Of a stretch of 64,000 bases of DNA, positions 42,955 through 51,445 are shown one piece after another. Origin of the DNA: Bradyrhizobium sp. LTSP849. GTDB taxonomy: Bacteria; Pseudomonadota; Alphaproteobacteria; Rhizobiales; Xanthobacteraceae. Positions within the stretch are counted from its first letter, which is position 1, and each line of letters opens with the position of its first letter. Below the pieces are notes generated by a model, which saw nothing but the letters and a program-made list of their open reading frames with translations, made no database searches and was not told the origin of the DNA. Location of the stretch: the NCBI RefSeq assembly GCF_000938255.1, contig NZ_JYMR01000020.1, forward strand, positions 23,674 through 87,673, given 5' to 3'. A program made the translations under genes and the position numbers.

Positions 42955-43350
42955 TTACGCCGTCAACCGGTCCGCCAGCAACAGACCCGCGGTCGATGAG
43001 ACCGCGGTCACCACCGCGCCCCAGCCGACGTCGACGAACGCGACCGACCAGCTCCAGTGCTTGAGCAGCGCCAGCGCGGTGAGATCGAACGTCGCATAGC
43101 AGAACAGCCCGAACAGCGCGCCGTAAGCCAGCGTCGACTGCCATGTCGCGCCGGGCGCGCCGCTGACGAAGATCAGCACGCCTACGACATAGAGCAGGTA
43201 GAACAGCGCGGCTGGCACCGGTTTGAGCTCGCCCAGCATGTCGCCGACCTCAGCGGTGAAAAAGCCCTTGGCGACCAGGCCGAGGAACAGGAAATCCAGT
43301 CCCACCAGCACGATCAGGGTTGCGACATACAGGACGACGATGCGGTTCAC
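42955..43350 (-). CDS. DUF2177 family membrane protein
   Basis: The protein has 131 residues and four predicted helices. It begins VVLYVATLIVLVGLDFLFLG and includes YGALFGLFCYATFDLTALAL and WSWSVAFVDVGWGAVVTAVS, the characteristic DUF2177 segments with YATFDLT and D-x-x-WG. The start is GTG at 43350, with GGGAGG 6 nt upstream. Family function is unknown. In many proteobacteria DUF2177 genes stand near photolyase genes, as here, where phr is divergent. Confidence 0.88.
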   Translation of the reverse strand: MNRIVVLYVATLIVLVGLDFLFLGLVAKGFFTAEVGDMLGELKPVPAALFYLLYVVGVLIFVSGAPGATWQSTLAYGALFGLFCYATFDLTALALLKHWSWSVAFVDVGWGAVVTAVSSTAGLLLADRLTA

Positions 43351-43521
43351 TGGCGGCCTCCCTGCCCGCAGCTCATGCGGACAGTCGTAAGGATCCCATC
43401 AAATACGACGTAGAGGATGAGCGGTTTCAAGCCGAATGCAGGGCCTCGATCGTGGCACGCATGAAACTCTGTCGATGGGTCCCGTATATTCATAACCCGC
43501 TCAACGAGGCCATCCGCAATC

Positions 43522-44961
43522 ATGCCAAGCGCGCCGCCCATCATCGTCTGGTTCCGCGATGACCTCCGCCTGTCCGACCATCCCGCTCTGCATGCCGCCG
43601 CCAAAACCGGCGCGCCGGTGATCTGCCTCTATGTCCTGGATGACGCGGCCGGGCGTGGGCCGGGCGATGCGGCGCGCTGGTGGCTGGCACAGTCGCTGCG
43701 GGCGCTTGGCGCCGACCTCGTAACGCGTGGCGGATCGCTGATCCTGCGCAAGGGACCGGCGGCCAAGGTGATACCGAGCGTGGCGGGTGAAAGCGGCGCC
43801 GGCGCCGTCTATTGGAATACGGTCGCTCAGGCTCCGCATCAGGCCGTCGAGAAACAGCTCGAAGCAGCACTGGCAAAGCTCGGCGTGGACTCGCAAACCT
43901 TCCCCGGCGACCTCCTCGCCCCGCCCTCCGCGATCCGCAACAAGGAGGGGCGCGGCTTGCGCGTGTTCACGCCGTTCTGGCGCCGCGTTCTGGCGCTCGG
44001 CGACCCGCCAAAACCCCTGCCCGCTCCGAAGGAGCTGCGCCCCGGACCGAAGGTCGCCAGTGATGCGCTTGAGGCATGGAAGCTCGAGCCGACCAAGCCC
44101 GACTGGGCGAGTGGCCTGCGGGAGAGCTGGACGCCGGGTGAAGCCGCCGCCCGCGCGCACCTCCGCGACTTCCTCAAGCATATCGCTCGCAGCTACGTCG
44201 CCGACCGCGACCGCCCGGGCCGGGAGGGTACCTCTCACCTGTCGCCGCATCTGCGGTTCGGCGAGCTCAGCCCGCGCCAGGTGTGGTACGCTGCGCGCTT
44301 CGCCGCGGCCGAGGATCCGGCACTCGGCCCCGGCATTGAAAAATTCCTGAGCGAGCTCGGCTGGCGGGAATTCTGCCGCCACCTCCTCCACGACCACCCG
44401 AACCTCGCCACCGAAAACCTGCAAGCCAGCTTCGATGACTTCCCCTGGAAGCCGGACAAGAAGGCGCTCGCCGCCTGGCAGCGCGGTCACACCGGTTACC
44501 CGATCGTCGATGCCGGCCTGCGCGAGCTCTGGCACACGGGGGTGATGCACAACCGGGTCCGGATGGTCGTCGCCTCCTTCCTGGTCAAGCATCTCCTGAT
44601 CGACTGGCGCGACGGCGAAGCCTGGTTCTGGGACACGCTGGTCGATGCGGATGCCGGCAGCAATCCCGCCAACTGGCAATGGGTCGCCGGCTGCGGTGCC
44701 GACGCAGCGCCCTACTTCCGCGTGTTCAATCCGCTGCTCCAGGGCGAGAAATTCGACCCCGACGGATCCTATGTCCGGCGTTGGGTGCCGGAGCTGAAAG
44801 ACCTGCCGGCGAAGCTCATTCACCAGCCTTGGCAGGCGACGCCGATCGAGCTGGCGAGTACCGGAATCACCCTCGGCAAGACCTATCCGCAGCCCATCGT
44901 CGATCATGCCAAAGGGCGCGAGCGCGCGTTAGCCGCCTACGCAAAGATCCGCAAAGGTTGA
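43522..44961 (+). CDS. phrB: Deoxyribodipyrimidine photolyase (CPD photolyase)
   Basis: The protein has 479 residues. The N-terminal Rossmann domain begins PIIVWFRDDLRLSDHPALHA. The C-terminal FAD-binding domain contains LSPHLRFGELSPRQVW, SELGWREFCRHLL and the DNA/FAD region WQRGHTGYPIVDAGLRELWH, GVMHNRVRMVVASFLVKHLL, NPANWQWVAGCGADAAPYFR. These are the diagnostic motifs of class I CPD photolyases (EC 4.1.99.3). Tryptophans of the electron-transfer chain appear in place. It repairs UV-induced cyclobutane dimers using light. Confidence 0.95.
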   Translation: MPSAPPIIVWFRDDLRLSDHPALHAAAKTGAPVICLYVLDDAAGRGPGDAARWWLAQSLRALGADLVTRGGSLILRKGPAAKVIPSVAGESGAGAVYWNTVAQAPHQAVEKQLEAALAKLGVDSQTFPGDLLAPPSAIRNKEGRGLRVFTPFWRRVLALGDPPKPLPAPKELRPGPKVASDALEAWKLEPTKPDWASGLRESWTPGEAAARAHLRDFLKHIARSYVADRDRPGREGTSHLSPHLRFGELSPRQVWYAARFAAAEDPALGPGIEKFLSELGWREFCRHLLHDHPNLATENLQASFDDFPWKPDKKALAAWQRGHTGYPIVDAGLRELWHTGVMHNRVRMVVASFLVKHLLIDWRDGEAWFWDTLVDADAGSNPANWQWVAGCGADAAPYFRVFNPLLQGEKFDPDGSYVRRWVPELKDLPAKLIHQPWQATPIELASTGITLGKTYPQPIVDHAKGRERALAAYAKIRKG

Positions 44962-44969
44962 GCACTGCT

Positions 44970-44997
44970 TTGACACAAATTCGAAACCCGCTATCGT
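44970..44997 (+). promoter_or_regulatory. Probable promoter of the H1-like gene
   Basis: TTGACA (44970-44975), a 16-bp spacer and TATCGT (44992-44997) stand directly after the photolyase stop, 30 bp before the ATG of the lysine-rich protein. Confidence 0.4.
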
Positions 44998-45027
44998 CAT
45001 CGCTCTATTCAAACATTGGGGGACGAT

Positions 45028-45339
45028 ATGGACGACGACAAGCCGATCACCGAACAGGTGATGGAGACGATGACCACCGCCGTGGAAGCGACCAAGGAAG
45101 CCGCAGTCACCGCCGTGAAGAAGGTGAAGAAAGCCGCCAAGAAGGTCGCGAAGAAAGTAGCGCCGAAGAAGGCAAAGAAGGCTTCCAAGAAGAAGGCCGC
45201 AAAGAAGTCGGCGAAGAAGGCAGCCAAGAAGAGCGTGAAAAAGGCAGCCAAGAAGACTTCAAAGAAAACTGCAAAGAAAGCTGCGAAGAAGACCACCAAG
45301 AAGAAGGCCAAAAAAGGCCAAGCGCTGATCGCAGCTTGA
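45028..45339 (+). CDS. Histone H1-like lysine/alanine-rich DNA-binding protein
   Basis: The protein has 103 residues. After an acidic N-terminus (MDDDKPITEQVMETMTTAVE) the sequence is made of Lys/Ala repeats of the AKKA/KKAAKK type up to residue 95, similar to the C-terminal tail of eukaryotic histone H1 and to bacterial Hc1/AlgP-like proteins. ATG 45028, with GGGGGA close by, is preferred over an upstream TTG. It probably binds the nucleoid non-specifically. The antisense strand is also open but reads only as Phe/Ala repeats. Confidence 0.85.
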   Translation: MDDDKPITEQVMETMTTAVEATKEAAVTAVKKVKKAAKKVAKKVAPKKAKKASKKKAAKKSAKKAAKKSVKKAAKKTSKKTAKKAAKKTTKKKAKKGQALIAA

Positions 45340-45346
45340 GAGCAAG

Positions 45347-45372
45347 TCTCCGGGTGCGGGCGCGCCCGGAGA
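45347..45372. terminator. GC stem-loop after the H1-like gene
   Basis: TCTCCGGG (45347-45354) and CCCGGAGA (45365-45372) form an 8-bp perfect stem with a 10-base loop, a few bases after the stop of the lysine-rich gene and before the convergent gene. No T-tract follows, so termination ability is uncertain. Confidence 0.35.
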
Positions 45373-45389
45373 TGTCTCCCCAACATACC

Positions 45390-46145
45390 CTACCCTCGCC
45401 GTTTGGATGCACGCCGACCAGGATGATGGACCCCTTGCGGATCGCGAAATTCGCTGCGATGGCCGCGCCGATCCTCCTTGGAGAAGCGCCGCCGCTTCTC
45501 GGGTGACCCAAACGCCCTGATCAATTTCCGGCCGTTGACCTTCTTGATGACGTAGCCGCCCTCGGTCATCGAGAACGGTGCCTTCAGCGTTCCCTTGTGG
45601 TCAAATTTGGTGCCGCGGGGATGCTTGAACGGCTCGAACCAGGACGGATAGACGAAGTTCGACATATCGAAGCCGCCGACGCGAAAGGAGTCCTCCTCCA
45701 CGGCGTCGCAGACCTCATAGGCATATTGCGTATTCGGGTTCTTGTCGGCCCAGAGATTGGCCATGGGGTCGAGCACCATCTCGAACAGCTCGTGCGAGGC
45801 CGCCAAGCTGACGGGCTCGCCACCCAGCGCCTTGACGAAGATCTTCGAGATCGGCTGGCCACGATGCGTCAGCTCGTGGCGTCCGAGCATGTTCTTGTGG
45901 GAGGCGTCGTCGAAATAGACGAGCTGCCAGTCGGTGGGCTTCGGCTTGCGGGTGACGTAGAGATCGACCGGATAGCCCCACACCGGCAGGAAGTGCTCGT
46001 CGTAGCATTTCTGGAGCGCCGCGGTGAGCTTGCCCATCGTCCGGTCGTCGATCTCCTCCCCGGCGTAGTTGACGCAGGCAATCCGGACCGGCTTCATGGA
46101 CCTGCCGAGCAATGCCCGCCTGGCTCTCTTCTTGGCCTTCTTCAT
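45390..46145 (-). CDS. Hypothetical protein with HExxE-like putative metal site
   Basis: The protein has 251 residues. A basic N-terminus (KKAKKRARRALLGRS) precedes a compact domain of about 200 residues. It contains DLYVTRKPKPTDWQLVYFDD, then ASHELFEMVLDPMANLWADK and YEVCDAVEEDSFRVGGFDMS. SHELFEMVLDP resembles the zinc-site helix of uncharacterised metallopeptidase-like proteins (H-E-x-x-E, then D-P and a later E/C). The C-terminus (EKRRRFSKEDRRGHRSE) is again very basic. Start ATG 46145 is uncertain: ATG 46097 would skip the basic leader. Family not recognised with confidence. Confidence 0.65.
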   Translation of the reverse strand: MKKAKKRARRALLGRSMKPVRIACVNYAGEEIDDRTMGKLTAALQKCYDEHFLPVWGYPVDLYVTRKPKPTDWQLVYFDDASHKNMLGRHELTHRGQPISKIFVKALGGEPVSLAASHELFEMVLDPMANLWADKNPNTQYAYEVCDAVEEDSFRVGGFDMSNFVYPSWFEPFKHPRGTKFDHKGTLKAPFSMTEGGYVIKKVNGRKLIRAFGSPEKRRRFSKEDRRGHRSEFRDPQGVHHPGRRASKRRG

Positions 46146-46243
46146 GGAAATCACCGTGCCGAAAGGGAAACTGAAATGCGGCGAGCCTAGCACGAACGCG
46201 CCACGCACGTCAGGGATGTATTCCGCTGGTTCGGCCTATCGAT

Positions 46244-47116
46244 CTAGACGCGCCGGTTGACCACGAACACCGCGGCAGCGCACATCGCCATGCCGGCGAT
46301 CGCCAGCGCCTCGAGCTTCTCTCCGAACAGCAGGTAGGCCATGAGCGCCGTGACCGCGGGCACCAGATAGAACAGGCTCGCGACCGACGTCGCCGCGGCA
46401 TGGCGGATCAGCCAGTACAGCAGCCCGATCGATCCGATCGAGAGCGCCACAGCGAGCCAGGCCAGCCCCAGCACGAACTCCCGCGTCCAGTGCACCACAC
46501 GGTCTTCGAACAGGAAGGCGCCGGCCGCGAAGAAGATCGTGACGGCGACATATTGCACGAGATTGCCGGCGCGCCAGTCGATGTGGTTGCAGTAGCGCCG
46601 TTGATAGAGCGTGCCGAGCGTAATGCTGATCAGCGAGACCACCGAGGCGAGCCAGCCAATCCCGGCCTCGCCGGTCATCGGGCGGTTGTGCAGGATCATC
46701 ACCACGCCGCCGAGGCCGAGCAGCAGGCCGGCCCATTGCACCGGCGTTACCTTCTCGCCGAGCCAGCGATTGGCGATGGTCGAGGTCAGGATGGGCTGAA
46801 GGCCCGGAATCAGCGCGGAGAGACCGGCCGGAATCGAGTGCGCGATCGCAATCGCGGTGCCGCCGAGATAGAAGCCATGGACGAGAATGCCCGCGACAGC
46901 GCTGTGCGCGATGCCGATGCGATCTGGCCATTTCGGCCGTGCAATAGCCGCGATGATCGCCATCAGGCCGACCACGATCGCCATGCGGATGGCGAGATAG
47001 GTCAAGGGATCGGCGTTGCTGATGACGTATTTGGTGCCGATGAATCCGGTGCTCCAGAGCACCACGAACAGGATTGGCGCGGCACGCGCGGTCAGGGCTT
47101 CTTGATTATGGTTCAT
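46244..47116 (-). CDS. EamA/DMT family permease
   Basis: The protein has 290 residues, 10 predicted helices and two EamA domains (PILFVVLWSTGFIGTKYVIS in the first half, IGLLYWLIRHAAATSVASLF in the second). Conserved ends such as WLGEKVTPVQWAGLLLGLGG and LLFGEKLEALAIAGMAMCAA mark each domain. It probably exports or imports a small metabolite. ATGs at 47116 and 47128 are both possible. Confidence 0.9.
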   Translation of the reverse strand: MNHNQEALTARAAPILFVVLWSTGFIGTKYVISNADPLTYLAIRMAIVVGLMAIIAAIARPKWPDRIGIAHSAVAGILVHGFYLGGTAIAIAHSIPAGLSALIPGLQPILTSTIANRWLGEKVTPVQWAGLLLGLGGVVMILHNRPMTGEAGIGWLASVVSLISITLGTLYQRRYCNHIDWRAGNLVQYVAVTIFFAAGAFLFEDRVVHWTREFVLGLAWLAVALSIGSIGLLYWLIRHAAATSVASLFYLVPAVTALMAYLLFGEKLEALAIAGMAMCAAAVFVVNRRV

Positions 47117-47214
47117 CGCCGCTCTCATTGCCCCACCGGGGCCTATGCGGCAATGCGAATTTCCACCAGCGCAATGCTGCGCTGCGACGGTCAGCGGCGG
47201 TTCAGCTCAACCGC

Positions 47215-47661
47215 TCACCACTCTTCCGGACAGGGATCGATGATCTTCCAGAGCTCGACACCGTTCTTGATCTTCTTCATGTCGGTGGTGAGCCCGCCAT
47301 TGCGGCGAATCCAGTCCTTCACCGTATCGGGATAATAGGACATCAGATCGGACGTCCCTTCCGCACTGGTGATCTTCATGCCGAAGGTGAAGGCCTTGTC
47401 GTAATAGGCCTGGTGAAAGCCGAGGCTCGCACGCGGCGTCACGCAGATCTTGTTCATCGGTACGATGCCCAGCACCAGGGTGCAGGCGGAGTTGCAGATG
47501 CCGTCGATGATGACGCGCTCGCCTTTTTCCCGGACGCGCTTGTACTTCGTCTTGTACTCCTCGACATAGCCGCCGTGGTCGCGGGTGATGTGCAGCTCCG
47601 CTCGCGCTGGCGTGGCGGCCGCGACGAAGAACAACAGCAGGCTGAGGAGCGTGATGCGCAT
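47215..47661 (-). CDS. Secreted ClpP-like (COG3904-type) hypothetical protein
   Basis: The protein has 148 residues. The signal peptide RITLLSLLLFFVAAATPARA is followed by GGYVEEYKTKYKRVREKGER, then VIIDGICNSACTLVLGIVP and RASLGFHQAYYD. The NSAC and GFHQAYY segments correspond to the nucleophile Ser and the His region of ClpP/crotonase-fold periplasmic proteins. Cysteines flanking the Ser (ICNSAC) could form a disulfide in the periplasm. Protease activity is not proven. The stretch 47662-47951 upstream is short and shows nothing else. Confidence 0.75.
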   Translation of the reverse strand: MRITLLSLLLFFVAAATPARAELHITRDHGGYVEEYKTKYKRVREKGERVIIDGICNSACTLVLGIVPMNKICVTPRASLGFHQAYYDKAFTFGMKITSAEGTSDLMSYYPDTVKDWIRRNGGLTTDMKKIKNGVELWKIIDPCPEEW

Positions 47662-47951
47662 GGCGGCGTGTGGCGAAAACCTTTGCAAGGAACGAACCGG
47701 CCTCGAAGAGCACCCCAGGGGCCGGCAGGAGGAATCTTGACGAATTCTCTTTGGCCATACTTGTGTGGGGAATTCGTTAAGCATCCCGAAAAGGCCAAAA
47801 ATGGGCAAGTCGCGCCGGTGCCTCGGCATTTCGGTCACACCCGCCCGGGAATCTGCGGGATTGCCCCCGATTTCCGGCCGCAGGATGGGTGCCACCCCGC
47901 CCAAAATGGCTATAAGGAACTGACCTCAAGTGCGGGTTCCGGAGAATCGAG

Positions 47952-48215
47952 ATGAGCAAGTTGAAGCTTGTTGCCGCGGTTGCTGCCCTGTCGGCTGCAA
48001 TCCTAGCCCCCAGCCTCGCGGAGGCGCGGGTGCATCACCGGTACCACCGCTACTACGCCAATCCGCTGCCCTACCCGATCAGCTATCTGCACAATTATGG
48101 CCCCGGGGTCACCGCCGGCACCTTCGCCTATTATGACGGCCCGTCGACCAACCACTGCTACCGGAGCGCAGCCGCCTATGTCGGCCAGGACGGTCGCCGG
48201 CACCCCTGCTACTGA
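47952..48215 (+). CDS. Small secreted hypothetical protein
   Basis: The protein has 87 residues. The signal peptide SKLKLVAAVAALSAAILAPS is followed by a His/Tyr-rich segment (VHHRYHRYYANPLPYPISYL) and a C-terminus with two cysteines (TNHCYRS, RHPCY). A GGAGA site is 6 nt ahead of the ATG. It belongs to the small secreted Tyr-rich proteins frequent in Bradyrhizobium. Role unknown. Confidence 0.75.
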   Translation: MSKLKLVAAVAALSAAILAPSLAEARVHHRYHRYYANPLPYPISYLHNYGPGVTAGTFAYYDGPSTNHCYRSAAAYVGQDGRRHPCY

Positions 48216-48631
48216 GCGGCGCCGACGCGTCCTCTACCGATGGGCCGCCTGAGCCGGCGGCCCCCGGACAGCAACAACTGCTTCTCGATCTCGTAGACCG
48301 ACAGTTGACGCGGTTTTTGCCGACCTCGCCTTGGAGCGAGTCGCGTGCATCGCACGTGACGCGACATTCGCTCTTGTCGATTCTCATTTCGTCCATTGCA
48401 CAGCTTTGATTTGAGCTCTTCGAATTCCGCGAAGGGCCTCTCACGACGACAGGGACGAAGCCGCGCGCACGGCATTGGCCGCAGGCTCGAACCCCGGGTA
48501 GCTTCGCGGCGCTGGATCAGGGCTGCGGCGGACTGGCTGAAGATTTATTCATCAGCATTACATTTCGGTTCTGCCACAATTTGATCAGAACACCTTCGAT
48601 ATGCAGTACCGCGTAAGCAGAGGAAGACATC
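48216..48631. other. Intergenic region (416 bp)
   Basis: No coding or RNA gene is recognised. The last 100 bases are A/T-rich and probably carry the promoter of the next secreted-protein gene. Its ribosome-binding site is AGAGGAAG. Confidence 0.5.
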
Positions 48632-48898
48632 ATGAAGTTGAAGATTGGCCTCGTCGCCGCGTCCCTGTTCGGTGCCCTCGCGGCATCGCCGGCGGCGTCC
48701 GCCATGCCTATTGCGCCTGCACCTGCGACACCGCTGGTCTCCGACGTCGAGCAGGTCCGCATGGTCTGCAATCAGTGGGGGCGCTGCTGGTGGCAGCCGA
48801 ACTACGCCTATGGTTATGGTCCGGGATACTATGCGCCGCCGCGCTATTATGCCCCGCGTCCGCGCTACTATGGCTATTACGGCTATCGCCGCTGGTGA
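48632..48898 (+). CDS. Small secreted Tyr/Gly-rich protein
   Basis: The protein has 88 residues. The signal peptide KLKIGLVAASLFGALAASPA leads to a mature protein with VRMVCNQWGRCWWQPNYAYG, a CxxxxxC pair, and a C-terminal tail of repeated Y, G, P and R (YYAPPRYYAPRPRYYGYYGY). This type is common in Bradyrhizobium. A strong terminator follows at once. Confidence 0.8.
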   Translation: MKLKIGLVAASLFGALAASPAASAMPIAPAPATPLVSDVEQVRMVCNQWGRCWWQPNYAYGYGPGYYAPPRYYAPRPRYYGYYGYRRW

Positions 48899-48903
48899 TA
48901 TCT

Positions 48904-48930
48904 GAAGGGGCCCTCGGGGCCCCTTCGCTT
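48904..48930 (+). terminator. Intrinsic terminator
   Basis: GAAGGGGCCC (48904-48913) pairs with GGGCCCCTTC (48917-48926), followed by GCTTTT, just after the Tyr/Gly-rich gene. Confidence 0.8.
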
Positions 48931-49356
48931 TTGCGGGATCGCGAATTTCCTACTCGCGAATCTGCGGTTGTCCTGGAGCGCGATTCCAAAACTGATCTAG
49001 GTCAAAGATGAAATTCGTCGTGCCGTCATTCTGCACCGATGGCCGATTTGATTGTCTTCCGATGCCCCAGACGGGCATGAATGTGCAAACGCATCTTGAG
49101 GAAGCAGCAGAGACAAGAGGGACGAAGCTTTGAGCCCTTTGCCTGTCCCGCCTGCACGCGGCTCCATTTCATCGACCTTGCCCGGCCAACCGATCAACCG
49201 AGAACGTTGACGGTGACATCGATCTGACGGGCCTCGTGGCATGATGTCCGCAATACTACGGCCCGGAAACCGGTTTACTGAATCGCGATGTTTCGTCATT
49301 GATGGCGATGTACCGACGTTCATTTCATTGTCACATTTCAATTTCCGGCAAGACGC
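48931..49356. other. Intergenic region (426 bp) before the AraC gene
   Basis: No gene or RNA is recognised. The final 60 bases are A/T-rich with TTTCATTGTCACATTTCA-like sequence, a probable promoter area for the AraC-type regulator. Confidence 0.45.
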
Positions 49357-50319
49357 ATGTTTGATTCTCTTGCGCCGTCCTCCGCTCTCCAACTGATCCG
49401 ATTTGCCGATATCGACGCGTTTCGGCCGGCCGAGTCGCTGGAAGATGCCCGGAGCATTCCGCTCGATGTCACCAACTTCGCAGCGGCGCGCGCGGTCGTG
49501 AACCTGCCGGCATGCCGCATCATCGTGGCGAGGTCGTTTGCGCGCATCCTTGATACCGCCTATCGCGTGCCCGGTGGCATGGTGATCCTGCCGATGACCA
49601 ACGATCTGCGGGCCAGCTCGAGCGGCATGTTTCTCGACTCGCGCTTTTTCGCGGCCTTACGCGGCAATCATGATTGCCATTTTGTCGAGCCCCAGACCAA
49701 TCATCACGCCTTGATCATCTTCTCCCCTGCCCTCAGGGATCGCGGCTGGTTCGATCGCGCCGACGCATTGTGGGCCCGCGTCGCGGACCGCGCCGCTCAT
49801 CTCCACGCCCGCCAGCTCGTGCTTGATATCCTGAGGACCGCGTCCGTAAACCCGCATATGTTTGAAACGAGAGAGGTCGCCGCACATCTCCAGGAGGGCC
49901 TGCTGCTCGCCTTCGATGATCTGTTTCATAACGACCCGTTGCTGGATCACGGCGCTCCGCTTGCAGGCGCGCGATCTGCAAGGCTCGTGCAACAGATCGA
50001 CGATTACATCGCAGCCTATCCGACCGCACCGATCTATACGGCCAATCTCGCCGATGAATGCGGCGTCTCGATCCGGACGCTCAGCAGCGCGGTGACCAAG
50101 GTGCGCGGCATGAGCCTGCATCAATACATCCGCCTGAAGCGGCTGTGGGCCACTCGCTCGCAGCTTCTCAGAAGCGGTGGTGCATCGGTCGCCACCTGCG
50201 CACGCGCCCAGGGCTTTCATCATTTGGGCGAGTTTGCGGCGGCCTACCGCGCGACCTTCCACGAGGCCCCCTCCGACACGCTGGCACGCGGCCGGCAGAG
50301 CATCCTTCGGGCAAGCTGA
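49357..50319 (+). CDS. AraC-family transcriptional regulator
   Basis: The protein has 320 residues. The N-terminal 200 residues form a ligand or oligomerisation domain of the AraC-binding-like type (FADIDAFRPAESLEDARSIP). The C-terminal two helix-turn-helix motifs (about 210-310) include IYTANLADECGVSIRTLSSA and CARAQGFHHLGEFAAAYRAT, with PSDTLARGR near the end in the usual P-x-x-Y/T region. It stands alone, and its target is unknown. Confidence 0.88.
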   Translation: MFDSLAPSSALQLIRFADIDAFRPAESLEDARSIPLDVTNFAAARAVVNLPACRIIVARSFARILDTAYRVPGGMVILPMTNDLRASSSGMFLDSRFFAALRGNHDCHFVEPQTNHHALIIFSPALRDRGWFDRADALWARVADRAAHLHARQLVLDILRTASVNPHMFETREVAAHLQEGLLLAFDDLFHNDPLLDHGAPLAGARSARLVQQIDDYIAAYPTAPIYTANLADECGVSIRTLSSAVTKVRGMSLHQYIRLKRLWATRSQLLRSGGASVATCARAQGFHHLGEFAAAYRATFHEAPSDTLARGRQSILRAS

Positions 50320-50413
50320 CATCACAAGCCACGACACCGGTTGCCCGCCCTTGCAAGTGTGCGTCAAGCGGCCCTGGAACAAGTTCCCTCGAACCGCGTT
50401 GCCGCTCTGAAGC

Positions 50414-50442
50414 ACCCCGCACATCCAACGCGCGGGGTTTTT
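50414..50442 (+). terminator. Intrinsic terminator of the AraC gene
   Basis: CCCCGC (50414-50419) pairs with GCGGGG (50432-50437), followed by TTTTT (50438-50442). Confidence 0.75.
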
Positions 50443-50475
50443 CTCGCCGTCAACGAACCTGGTTCAAGGAAGAGA

Positions 50476-50628
50476 ATGACCATAAGCCGCAATGTATTAT
50501 TTCTGATTATTGGCGCTTTGGTCGTTACGGCCGGCCTGCTTGGCTACAATCTCTACCAAGCGAAAAAGCAGCCCGACGGCCTCCAGATCAACGTCGGTCC
50601 CAACGGGCTGAAGATCCAGGGCAAGTAG
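50476..50628 (+). CDS. Small conserved membrane protein (50 residues)
   Basis: The protein has 50 residues. It begins MTISRNVLFLIIGALVVTAG with one membrane helix (8-26), followed by LYQAKKQPDGLQINVGPNGL. AAGGAAGAGA directly precedes the ATG, supporting a real gene. I recall nearly identical short proteins as conserved in Bradyrhizobiaceae. The GLQINVGPNGLKI tail is the conserved part. Function unknown. Confidence 0.8.
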   Translation: MTISRNVLFLIIGALVVTAGLLGYNLYQAKKQPDGLQINVGPNGLKIQGK

Positions 50629-50691
50629 ATAGAAACCCCCAGGCTGCGATCGGCCAAGCCCCGTGGCGGCACTGGTCCCATGCCTGACAAA

Positions 50692-50768
50692 TGGCGCGCT
50701 CGGAAGGATTCGAACCTCCGACCCTCGGAATCGAAATCCGATGCTCTATCCAGCTGAGCTACGAGCGC
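50692..50768 (-). tRNA. tRNA-Arg (anticodon TCG)
   Basis: Reading leftward, 77 nt fold into a cloverleaf: acceptor GCGCTCG pairs with CGAGCGC; the D-arm contains TAGCTCAGCTGGATAGAGC; the anticodon stem TCGGA/TCCGA holds the loop TTTCGAT; the T-arm is GGAGGTTCGAATCC. The discriminator G and a genomically encoded CCA end (50692-50694) are present. The anticodon TCG reads CGN arginine codons. Confidence 0.95.
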
Positions 50769-50873
50769 CCTGACCCGGGTATTGGGTCACTCCCGAGACG
50801 CACCGGATTGTTGCTGGCAAAACCAGAAAACCGGCGACGTTAGGATGGGCTCGAATTAGCAGAGAGGTGGGAC

Positions 50874-50907
50874 AATAAAAAGCCCCACCCACCCCTATTG
50901 GGTGGGT
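50874..50907 (-). terminator. Intrinsic terminator of the leftward hypothetical gene
   Basis: ACCCACCC (50887-50894) and GGGTGGGT (50100 offset: 50900-50907) form an 8-bp stem. Leftward reading ends in GGGGCTTTTTATT, a good U-tract. Confidence 0.8.
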
Positions 50908-50917
50908 CAGAGCGTTC

Positions 50918-51445
50918 TTACCAGGTCGTATTGAACAGACCGAAATGCGGCTGCTGGGCCACCAGCATCATCGGCTGGCCGCGCTGCGGCGCCGGATGGG
51001 TCCTGGCGACCTTGCGCTTAGGCTGAGCCGGAGCGTGGACCTGTGGCACCTGGACCTGTGACATTTGGGCCTCGGCTTCCGGCTTGGCGTCGGCCTTCTT
51101 GGCCGCATCGGCCTTCGGCCCGGCCGGCGTGAACTGGGCGAAGGTCTCGCGCACCCGTGCCTTCGCCGACATCTCGGCCAGCACGTCCGCCTGCACCGAC
51201 GGCTGGGGCACCACGACGGCAGCCGTCTTCACCACGGGCGCGGCGATCGTCGGCTGGCTGGTGTCAAGCACGACACGATCAGGTAGATGGCGGTCGGACC
51301 GGATCCGGATCAGTGGCTGGTCATAGCCTGCGGTCGCGACCGCCTGCGCAGCCGGCGACGCCGGCCAAACGAAATTGGCGGCGAACAACAGTGCGAGCAG
51401 CGCTCCACCGACGAACGTGAAATAGCGAAAGATGGGCATTGGCAT
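50918..51445 (-). CDS. Membrane-anchored hypothetical protein with Ala/Pro/Lys-rich tail
   Basis: The protein has 175 residues. An N-terminal helix (YFTFVGGALLALLFAANFVW) anchors it. After it come DQPLIRIRSDRHLPDRVVLD, then a low-complexity Ala/Pro/Gln/Lys region (AAKKADAKPEAEAQMSQVQV). The short C-terminus is FGLFNTTW. It probably spans or lines the envelope; no enzymatic motif is seen. It is transcribed alone and ends at a strong terminator. Confidence 0.75.
   Translation of the reverse strand: MPMPIFRYFTFVGGALLALLFAANFVWPASPAAQAVATAGYDQPLIRIRSDRHLPDRVVLDTSQPTIAAPVVKTAAVVVPQPSVQADVLAEMSAKARVRETFAQFTPAGPKADAAKKADAKPEAEAQMSQVQVPQVHAPAQPKRKVARTHPAPQRGQPMMLVAQQPHFGLFNTTW

Noticed and set aside
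43501..44907. Leftward open frame opposite the photolyase
   Set aside because: No family motifs, and it is entirely explained by the photolyase codon pattern.
45009..45386. Leftward frame rich in Phe/Ala opposite the H1-like gene
   Set aside because: AAG-rich lysine codons read backwards give CTT/TTC; no start context or signal supports a gene.
50692..50768. tRNA-Arg considered as an integration site for a genomic island
   Set aside because: No integrase gene and no repeat of the tRNA 3' end was noticed nearby.
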